NCBI RefSeq assembly: GCF_009647655.1
Contig: NZ_WJFD01000002.1
Location: forward strand, 248,001 to 312,000
Direction: 5' to 3'
Origin: Chitinophaga sp. SYP-B3965
GTDB taxonomy: Bacteria > Bacteroidota > Bacteroidia > Chitinophagales > Chitinophagaceae
Length of the DNA: 64,000 nt
In this document: positions 59,918 to 64,000 of the stretch, piece after piece
Numbering within the stretch: position 1 is the stretch's first letter
How the letters are laid out: each line of letters opens with the position of its first letter
The notes under the pieces: generated by a model
What the model was told of the DNA's origin: nothing
The model's database searches: none
What the model saw: only the letters and a program-made list of their open reading frames with translations
Made by a program: the position numbers and the translations under genes

Positions 59918-60907
59918 TTTTCCCTTTGGAGTGACCCTTATTATTAAGAAATGCTCATGAAATGCGCTACATCTCTTCCCTTTTCTGAATCAGACCTTCA
60001 ATTTCTAGCCCTTCTGCTTACATTCTTATCCTTTGTATGAGCTTGTTCTTTTAGATATTATCCCTCTTTAAAGCGGTTTGATCAAAGAATAGTATTTCTT
60101 TTGAAAGAAGGCCCATGTAGTCCATGAGGTAAAAGGAGATAGTAAGCTCCAATAAAGTGTTCTTTATAAGAAAGTGAAAGGCTATTTATTCTTTCTCTTA
60201 CCACGAGATCGTCCCTTATTCTGATATTCTTCAATACTAAACTGATAAGAAAAGCCAAGCGCATTTACCTTTCCCCTATTTTCTTTCTATATAGCACCTT
60301 TAAAGAAGTAAATATTCTTCAAGAGCTCTTGTTTCCCCCCACAAAATACTTCACTATACCCCCTGTGTAATGTTCCTATCCTCATATAAGTCTTCTTCAT
60401 GAACTTAATTTACCCGTCATTCAGGGAGAAATCCCTCCTTCAAACAATGAAAATCCCTCGATTAAACAGGTAAGGTTCTCTTTTTAATCCCCTTGGGTTA
60501 TTCCATAAGGCCGATGATTTCCTTTCTTCAGGAAGTTTTGCTTCCTCTTTCCAGGATAGATTTCCCTTTGAAATGTATAAACCCTCCCTTCTTTCACCCT
60601 CCTTGAATACATAAAAGCTTATTTCTACCCGCTAAAGCAATATTACTTTTTAGAAAATAACCTCCGCTCCTACTTAAAGGATATAATTCTCCTCCCCCGA
60701 ACATAGAAAGGCTCATTTCTCTTTTGATATTTCCTCCAAACAATACGACCTACCCCCAGCATTTATTTCCATGGAAAGCGCTTCTACCTAAAAACACTCA
60801 CCCCCTTCTAAAAGAATGCTGGAAAACAGATGATCTTCCTTCTAAAAGCAAAGGACACCCCAGATAAAGAGGGCCGTTTTAACCCCCTCGCATCCAATCT
60901 TTATACT

Positions 60908-60915
60908 TAACTTTG
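60908..60915 (+). promoter_or_regulatory. -7 element of mnmG
   Basis: TAACTTTG followed by C, full match, 18 nt before the ATG at 60934. The TTG inside it is not the start codon. Confidence 0.55.
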
Positions 60916-60933
60916 CAATCTCAAAATTCAAGT

Positions 60934-62802
60934 ATGTTCCCTTCTTACGATGTTATTGTTGTCGGTGCTGGTCATGCCGGATGTGAAGCTGCAGCTGCTG
61001 CAGCAAACATGGGCTCCCGGGTGTTGCTCGTAACCATGAATATGCAAACAATTGCCCAAATGAGCTGCAACCCTGCAATGGGTGGTATAGCAAAAGGACA
61101 AATTGTACGCGAAATAGATGCCCTCGGCGGGTACTCAGGTATCGTCACCGATCAATCTATGATCCAGTTCAGAATGCTGAACCGGAGTAAAGGCCCCGCT
61201 ATGTGGAGCCCAAGAACACAAAACGACCGCATGCTCTTCGCCGCAAAATGGCGCGAAGCATTAGAAAATACCCCTAACGTAGACTTCTACCAGGATATGG
61301 TAAAGGGTTTATTGATTAAAAACGGTGTTTGCCACGGTGTAGTAACCGGCCTCGGCCATGAAATCCAGGCAAAAGCTGTAGTCTTAACCAACGGTACTTT
61401 CCTGAATGGCGTTATCCATATCGGCGATAAACAGTTCGGGGGAGGAAGAGTTGCTGAAAAAGCAGCCACGGGTATCACAGAACAATTAGTTTCCCTGGGC
61501 TTTGAAAGCGATCGCCTGAAAACAGGAACCCCTCCCCGCGTAGATGGACGAAGTCTGGATTATTCCAAAATGGAAGAACAAAAAGGAGACGATGAAATCG
61601 TAGGATTCTCCTACATGGACGTAGAAAAGATCAAACCTTCCCAACAAAAAAGCTGCTGGATCACCTACACAAGTGATAAAGTACACGATATTCTCCGCAC
61701 AGGATTCGACAGATCACCTATGTTCCAGGGTAGAATTCAGGGGATCGGACCAAGATATTGCCCAAGTATTGAAGATAAGATCAACCGTTTTGCAGAAAGA
61801 GAACGCCATCAACTGTTCGTAGAACCCGAAGGTTTCAATACCGTAGAGATCTATGTGAACGGTTTTTCCACTTCCTTACCCGAAGATGTACAGCAAAAAG
61901 CACTGCAACAGGTAGCCGGTTTTGAGAATGTAAGAATGTTCCGCCCAGGGTATGCTATCGAATACGACTTCTTCCCACCTACCCAATTGAAGTTTTCACT
62001 GGAAACAAAGCAGGTTTCTAACCTCTTTTTTGCTGGTCAGATCAATGGAACAACCGGTTATGAAGAAGCAGCATGTCAGGGTTTGATGGCTGGTATCAAT
62101 GCCCACCAGAAAGTAAAAGAGCTGGAACCATTGGTATTAAAACGTAGTGAAGCATACATCGGCGTGTTAATTGACGACCTTATTAATAAAGGAACAGACG
62201 AACCATACCGCATGTTTACCTCCCGCGCAGAGTTCAGAACACTCCTCCGCCAGGACAATGCAGACCTTCGCCTCACAGAAAGAAGCTATAAACTGGGCCT
62301 CGCCACAGAAGAAAGGATGCAGAAAACAAGAGAAAAACGCTCCGGTGTTGACCAGGTGAAAGCGATTTTGAAGGAATTACCACTGGATATGGAAGAGGCA
62401 AACAGCTGGTTGGAAGAGAATGGATCTGCTCCATTGAAGGAAAAACAAAGAGCACATCAGATTTTATTACGCCCTGGATTGGATATTATGTCCATGAAAA
62501 ACAACATCGCAAAGGTAGGAAACGCCCTCGCCGGATTCAGCAGGGAAGTTTTGGAGCAGGTAGAGATTCAGGTGAAGTACGATACTTACATCGAAAAAGA
62601 AAATGAGCTGGTAAAAAGAATGAGTGAACTGGAAGATCTGATCATCCCCGATACTTTCGATTACACAAAACTCGTTTCTCTTTCCAACGAAGCACGTCAG
62701 AAATTCAATAAAATAAAACCACGCACTTTAGGACAAGCTAGTCGGATCAGCGGAGTGAATCCAAGCGATGTACAAATTCTCATGGTGTACATGGGCAGAT
62801 AA
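60934..62802 (+). CDS. mnmG: tRNA uridine 5-carboxymethylaminomethyl modification enzyme MnmG (GidA)
   Basis: 622 residues from ATG 60934; the frame can be read from a TTG at 60913, but that codon lies in the -7 box. FAD-binding V-I-V-V-G-A-G-H-A-G-C-E-A-A at the N-terminus, C-N-P-A-M-G-G-I-A-K-G, F-Q-G-R-I-Q-G-I-G-P-R-Y-C-P-S-I-E-D-K, and F-A-G-Q-I-N-G-T-T-G-Y-E-E-A-A. With MnmE it makes the cmnm5 group on wobble U34 of certain tRNAs. gidA is a classical origin-proximal gene, in keeping with the parS cluster and DnaA boxes on its left. Terminator directly after. Confidence 0.97.
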   Translation: MFPSYDVIVVGAGHAGCEAAAAAANMGSRVLLVTMNMQTIAQMSCNPAMGGIAKGQIVREIDALGGYSGIVTDQSMIQFRMLNRSKGPAMWSPRTQNDRMLFAAKWREALENTPNVDFYQDMVKGLLIKNGVCHGVVTGLGHEIQAKAVVLTNGTFLNGVIHIGDKQFGGGRVAEKAATGITEQLVSLGFESDRLKTGTPPRVDGRSLDYSKMEEQKGDDEIVGFSYMDVEKIKPSQQKSCWITYTSDKVHDILRTGFDRSPMFQGRIQGIGPRYCPSIEDKINRFAERERHQLFVEPEGFNTVEIYVNGFSTSLPEDVQQKALQQVAGFENVRMFRPGYAIEYDFFPPTQLKFSLETKQVSNLFFAGQINGTTGYEEAACQGLMAGINAHQKVKELEPLVLKRSEAYIGVLIDDLINKGTDEPYRMFTSRAEFRTLLRQDNADLRLTERSYKLGLATEERMQKTREKRSGVDQVKAILKELPLDMEEANSWLEENGSAPLKEKQRAHQILLRPGLDIMSMKNNIAKVGNALAGFSREVLEQVEIQVKYDTYIEKENELVKRMSELEDLIIPDTFDYTKLVSLSNEARQKFNKIKPRTLGQASRISGVNPSDVQILMVYMGR

Positions 62803-62826
62803 AAAAAGGAAACTAAAAATAGATAG

Positions 62827-62852
62827 AAAAGCACCCAACCCGGGTGCTTTTT
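62827..62852 (+). terminator. Intrinsic terminator of mnmG
   Basis: AAAAGCACCC (62827-62836), loop AACCC, GGGTGCTTTT (62842-62851), T-tract. Confidence 0.85.
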
Positions 62853-63198
62853 CATTTTCACCTCAAAAACGCATAACTAGTTGAAAATCAATAAAATAAA
62901 AACATCCTCAAATTTCAACGATCTCAGCATGGGTAAAGTAGTAGTATCAAAATCGCCCAAAATCCAATAAAAGCCTTAAAAATGTGTTTTCTGAAGAATC
63001 AGGTAAAAACAGCTTTTACGAAGGTGAAAAAAACATAATTTTTCCACATCCAAGGCAACTACTGTGAATTGAAACACGTAAAAGATGAGGAAGTAATAAC
63101 AACGTCTAAACCTTATTAAAAAGATTCGGTAACTTATGGGAAGCAGAAGATTTCCAATTTTGGAAAATCTCTGAGTAAGTTAAGATAGTAACAAAACA
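62853..63198. other. Intergenic region before the ECF sigma factor
   Basis: 346 bp, AT-rich, no coding signal. A short imperfect hairpin (GATTTCC ... GGAAAATC, about 63149-63170) is the only structure seen. No clear TAnnTTTG box is placed before 63199, so the sigma gene may have an unusual or alternative promoter. Confidence 0.5.
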
Positions 63199-63774
63199 GT
63201 GCAGGACATAGTAGATATCATCGAAGGTTGCCGCCAATGGAAACGTAGCAGCCAGGAGGCACTTTACCGGCAATTCTTCGGATATGCCATGGCTATCTGT
63301 TTGCGTTATGCTACCAACAAGGACGAGGCGATTGAAATTTTAAATGATGGGTTCTTGAAAATATTTAATCACATTCATACTTACGATACATCCCGACCTT
63401 TCAAAAGCTGGCTAAGTAAGATCATGGCCAATACGGCAATCGATCATTTGCGCAGCAGAAAGAGAATATCATTCTCAGAAGATATTACGCAAGCCTATGA
63501 TCTCGGGGTGTCTGATGATAAAGCACTGGATAAACTAGCCTATGAAGAATTACTCCGACTGGTACAAGAATTACCTCCAGCTTATAAAACTGTTTTTAAC
63601 CTGTACGTTATGGAAGGTTTCCAACACCAGGAAATTGCAGATATGTTAGGAATTTCTGAAGGTACCTCCAAGTCTAATTTATTCAAGGCAAAAAGAATAT
63701 TGAAAACGAAAATTGAAGAATTAACGTCTCAAAATAATGACACCGGCAAGATCGGTGCAACAATGCAAAAATGA
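63199..63774 (+). CDS. ECF-type RNA polymerase sigma factor
   Basis: 191 residues, GTG start (an in-frame stop just upstream rules out earlier starts). Sigma-70 region 2 (about 20-90: Y-R-Q-F-F-G-Y-A-M-A-I-C-L-R-Y, F-K-S-W-L-S-K-I-M-A-N-T-A-I-D-H-L-R) and region 4 (about 120-175: L-P-P-A-Y-K-T-V-F-N-L-Y-V-M-E-G-F-Q-H-Q-E-I-A-D-M-L-G-I-S-E-G-T-S, given here with separators). No regions 1 or 3. The stop overlaps the next gene (ATGA), which looks like its membrane-bound partner. Confidence 0.93.
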   Translation: MQDIVDIIEGCRQWKRSSQEALYRQFFGYAMAICLRYATNKDEAIEILNDGFLKIFNHIHTYDTSRPFKSWLSKIMANTAIDHLRSRKRISFSEDITQAYDLGVSDDKALDKLAYEELLRLVQELPPAYKTVFNLYVMEGFQHQEIADMLGISEGTSKSNLFKAKRILKTKIEELTSQNNDTGKIGATMQK

Positions 63775-64000
63775 GTGAACAATTTGAAAATAGCATTCGT
63801 AAAAAACTGGAGGAAGCTGATGTTCCCTTCGATCCCGCCGCATGGGATGATATGAAAAAGCGGCTGGATGATTCGGATCGGCGCCGTCCCGTTTTTTGGT
63901 GGTGGACCAGTGGGTTCCTCCTACTCCTCCTTCTTGGTGGAGGCGGCTGGTGGTGGTATGCCCAATCGGATAAAACTACCGCACTGCAAAATGTACCGGT
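63771..64000 (+). CDS. Probable anti-sigma-like membrane protein, N-terminal part (runs off right edge)
   Basis: 76 residues visible from ATG 63771. A charged cytoplasmic start (M-S-E-Q-F-E-N-S-I-R-K-K-L-E-E-A, with P-F-D-P-A-A-W-D-D-M-K-K-R-L) is followed by one membrane helix of unusual composition (W-W-W-T-S-G-F-L-L-L-L-L-L-G-G-G-G). The 4-bp overlap with an ECF sigma gene and the single-pass layout suggest sigma control, but the family cannot be fixed from this fragment. Confidence 0.7.
   Translation, partial: MSEQFENSIRKKLEEADVPFDPAAWDDMKKRLDDSDRRRPVFWWWTSGFLLLLLLGGGGWWWYAQSDKTTALQNVP

Larger units (their letters stand above)
59418..60907. other. Gene-free stretch carrying three parS sites
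   Basis: About 1.5 kb with only short, shadow-like frames. It contains parS sites 2-4, a tRNA-like 3' fragment on the minus strand (59494-59517), and from about 60290 to 60890 a strongly pyrimidine-rich plus strand (runs such as CCCCCC, CCCTCC, CTCCTCCCCC). No promoter or coding signal stands out except the mnmG promoter at its right end. Confidence 0.7.

Overview
The window looks like a chromosomal segment from a Bacteroidota bacterium of the Chitinophaga type. Three things point there: type IX secretion (T9SS) partners and cargo, Bacteroidota promoters of the TTTG / TAnnTTTG kind with little Shine-Dalgarno signal, and family-restricted genes (PorP/SprF, DUF2480, DUF2490, S46 dipeptidyl-peptidase, PNGase F, DUF3472). 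The genus is inferred from overall character, not from a search. I see no transposase, integrase, CRISPR array, rRNA or intact tRNA.

Layout. 1-9.4 kb (all minus strand) holds two copies of a two-gene unit: a PorP/SprF-type outer-membrane protein followed by a giant secreted FG-GAP/VCBS protein. The complete copy has two propeller blocks of seven blades each, two FN3-like domains, a tandem array of MBG-type repeats and a CHU_C-type T9SS C-terminal domain. The second copy runs off the left edge. 9.5-18.8 kb carries a DinD-like protein with a striking palindrome pair, two lipoproteins, an S46 peptidase, a PBP4-type DD-peptidase and exported sugar-type enzymes (Gfo/Idh/MocA, SUMF1-like, TIM barrel). 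18.9-22.6 kb is a four-gene operon (degenerate ureohydrolase, YitT, esterase, DUF2490). 23-35 kb is housekeeping: glycosyltransferase, ArsC/Spx-like protein, polA, GNAT, C1 peptidase, a YciO/Sua5 protein, mtgA, a PNGase F / pnuC / nadR-kinase operon, Nfu and mgsA. 35-50 kb has DUF3500, a GHL10 hydrolase, gltB-gltD, a zinc peptidase, a lipase, RlpA and DUF3472. 50-53.5 kb has a small membrane-protein/HTH pair and corA.

53.7-63 kb has the signature of a replication origin region. A 755-bp gene-free gap between a PpiD/SurA-like chaperone and nadA contains three perfect DnaA boxes (TTATCCACA) plus several near matches. From 58.9 to 59.9 kb there are four identical, perfect 16-bp parS-type palindromes (TGTTCCACGTGGAACA), and then mnmG (gidA), a classical origin neighbour. 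Most genes to the right of the gap run away from it. The window ends in an ECF sigma factor overlapping a probable anti-sigma gene.

The points I would follow up first are the oriC/parS region, the palindrome shared between the dinD coding sequence and its upstream region, the duplicated T9SS partner/cargo units, and a set of genes whose -7 box ends only 4-5 nt before the start codon (apparent leaderless mRNAs).
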